From assembly GCA_910578235.1 (NCBI GenBank), contig CAJTPP010000096.1:1-7250 (forward strand): 7,250 bases of DNA. Reading direction: 5' to 3'. A model generated the notes under the pieces. The model saw only the letters and a list, made by a program, of their open reading frames with translations. It did no database searches and was not told the origin of the DNA. Shown one piece after another: positions 6,372-7,250 of the stretch. Position 1 is the stretch's first letter; each line of letters opens with the position of its first letter. Source of the DNA: an uncultured Clostridia bacterium (lineage in GTDB: Bacteria > Bacillota > Clostridia > UBA1381). Made by a program: the position numbers and the translations under genes.

Positions 6372-6723
6372 GACCTTTCCTACATCTGAAAGGATTAAGA
6401 CGCGATTCGTATTCTTTTAAAAATTCGTCCGTGTCTGTGTCAGAACCGTCTTTAAATGATATACTGCGCTTATCCTGTGTAACAGATTTTATACGCTCAG
6501 GCGCATTAGAATTGCCATACCCCTTACGGCGATACATGTCTGCCGCAATCATTGGAACAAGGCTTTCAAGCTGGCGCGGAAATATTTCTATACGGCAATA
6601 GCCCAGTATCATATCAGCGGTATCGCCAATCAAAAAGGACAACAAGCCGTCTTGCTCATTGTCCTTTATTCCCAGCAGCATTTTAAGCCGCTCCAAAGCC
6701 TCATCAAGCTTTTCCTTCTCCAT
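6349..6723 (-). CDS. Head-tail connector protein, Phage_connect_1 / gp6-like
   Basis: A 124-residue, mostly helical protein that should form the ring beneath the portal. The chosen start is ATG at 6723 (MEKEKLDEALERLKMLLG); GAGGT lies 7 nt upstream. The in-frame GTG at 6732 would add three residues but lies inside that Shine-Dalgarno. Diagnostic features are the opening helix LERLKMLLGI, the QDGLLSFLIGDTADMILGYC helix, IFPRQLESLVPMIAADMYRR, the GYG turn, and the KSVTQDKRSISF strand pair, a layout I recognise from the connector family of Firmicutes phages (HK97 gp6/SPP1 gp15-like). It overlaps the upstream small gene by 20 nt and the head-closure gene by 23 nt, so translation is probably coupled. 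This is one of the more secure calls. Confidence 0.92.
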   Translation of the reverse strand: MEKEKLDEALERLKMLLGIKDNEQDGLLSFLIGDTADMILGYCRIEIFPRQLESLVPMIAADMYRRKGYGNSNAPERIKSVTQDKRSISFKDGSDTDTDEFLKEYESRLNPFRCRKGRVPSDVG

Positions 6724-6841
6724 TCTTGCCACCTCGCTTCACAGGCGCTTCCTTAACCTCTGTATATCCCGATGACAAATACGCTCTTATCTGTATTTCA
6801 TTTGTCAAAATAATTGTATCAATACCATTTGTCAGCTTCAT
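6704..6841 (-). CDS. Small 45-residue protein between capsid and connector genes
   Basis: A short gene starting with ATG at 6841 (MKLTNGIDTIILTNEIQIRA) and ending in TGA at 6706-6704. It shares one base with the capsid stop codon (TAATG) and overlaps the connector start by 20 nt. GGGAG lies 10 nt before the start. It fills the only gap between capsid and connector genes, which supports it as a real gene. The sequence has a short strand-like beginning, then NEIQIRAYLSSGYTEV, which looks like a small helix-turn unit, and a basic tail (KRGGKNGEGKA). Small proteins of this kind are common just after the capsid gene in phages, and some carry short nucleic-acid or protein-binding helical units. I cannot assign a function. 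Confidence 0.72.
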   Translation of the reverse strand: MKLTNGIDTIILTNEIQIRAYLSSGYTEVKEAPVKRGGKNGEGKA

Positions 6842-7250
6842 TATTCACCAGCTCCCGACTTATGCACATAAATAGCTTTCTTTTTGTTCTCAAGCACAAA
6901 TGCGTCATGATATACTCTGCCTTCAACAAGCCAGCCATTGATACCCGGCGGATTATCATGTATCTTATACTCTGACAGCTTCACCGGCGCAGTTGTCGCA
7001 ATTTTATTTGTAACAAAAAATTCAACGCCTGACGGAAGGTACGACTGCGGCAGTACGATAAGCGGAATACCGTCAATTGCGCCTACCTGTCCTTTAAGCG
7101 CGATATTCTGCGCAAGGTCGCCCTGCTTAATAAATGCAGGGTCAAGTTTAATAAGTTTATAGAATGCACTTGACACATACGCTACCGCACCCGCTGTCGG
7201 CACATTGTTATCCACAAGCGCGGTTGTTCCGTCAAGGAACGCGTCATACG
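6841..7250 (-). CDS. Major capsid protein, C-terminal part (5' end beyond window)
   Basis: The frame is open to the window edge; 135 complete codons are visible, starting YDAFLDGTTALVDNNVP, and it ends at TAA 6843-6841. The GTG at 7215 is an internal Val, not a start. The segments NNVPTAGAVAYVSSAFYKL, GQVGAIDGIPLIVLP, LPSGVEFFVTNKIATTAPVK and the closing GWLVEGRVYHDAFVLENKKK fit the C-terminal P- and A-domain region of an HK97-fold coat protein. Asn-x-Val-Pro near the window edge, a G-x-I-D-G-I-P-hydrophobic strand and a Tyr-His-Asp-Ala-Phe-Val strand near the end recur in this group. Whether it belongs to the P22-coat-like, N4 gp56-like or another subfamily cannot be told from this fragment. 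It heads the visible operon, just before the neck genes. Confidence 0.88.
   Translation of the reverse strand, partial: YDAFLDGTTALVDNNVPTAGAVAYVSSAFYKLIKLDPAFIKQGDLAQNIALKGQVGAIDGIPLIVLPQSYLPSGVEFFVTNKIATTAPVKLSEYKIHDNPPGINGWLVEGRVYHDAFVLENKKKAIYVHKSGAGE

Noticed and set aside
6724..6732. GTG at 6732 as connector start
   Set aside because: It lies within the GAGGTGG ribosome site that is well spaced for the ATG at 6723.
1..7250. A hidden defence system, CRISPR array, tRNA, insertion sequence or other accessory cargo
   Set aside because: The minus strand is filled almost end to end with structural genes. I saw no array of spaced repeats, no tRNA-like cloverleaf, no transposase motif and no gene-free stretch over 58 nt.

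Overview
The window is part of a tailed-phage (siphovirus) morphogenesis operon, either a prophage or a phage genome. Every credible gene is on the minus strand, so transcription runs from position 7250 down to position 1. Packing is tight: neighbours overlap by 1 to 23 nt or are separated by 3 to 58 nt. Strong AGGAGG-type Shine-Dalgarno sites, three GTG starts (tape measure, tail terminator, head closure), mostly A+T-rich codons and the protein families all point to a Bacillota (Firmicutes) host, probably a Clostridia-type gut anaerobe. That host call is inference; there is no chromosomal gene to anchor it.

In transcription order the layout is: the C-terminal part of the major capsid protein (7250-6841); a 45-residue small protein (6841-6704); a head-tail connector of the Phage_connect_1/gp6-like type (6723-6349); a head-closure (head-tail adaptor) protein (6371-6015); a tail terminator/tail completion protein (6031-5666); a phi13-type major tail tube protein (5662-5030); a 58-nt gap with a perfect 15-bp inverted repeat; a tail assembly chaperone pair, gpG (4971-4657) and a -1 frameshift extension gpT (ending at 4490); and a very large tape measure protein (4477 to beyond position 1, at least 1,492 residues, C-terminus outside the window).

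Together these genes build the capsid shell, the neck and the tail tube. The capsid protein forms the head. The connector and head-closure proteins sit below the portal and hold the packaged DNA. The terminator caps the tail tube made of the major tail protein. gpG/gpGT chaperone the tape measure while the tube polymerises around it. The best-supported non-gene signal is the frameshift site: an A AAA AAC slippery heptamer with an SD-like AGAGGA 9 nt upstream and a 6-bp hairpin starting 7 nt downstream, which joins the two frames into a predicted 160-residue gpGT.

I found no defence system, RNA gene, CRISPR array, integrase, transposase gene or other accessory cargo. The points worth a second look are the frameshift module, the palindrome before gpG, internal repeats and base-composition mosaicism in the tape measure, and the apparent absence of an HK97 gp10-like neck gene. 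There is no gene-free stretch over 300 bases; plus-strand open frames are shadows of the minus-strand genes.
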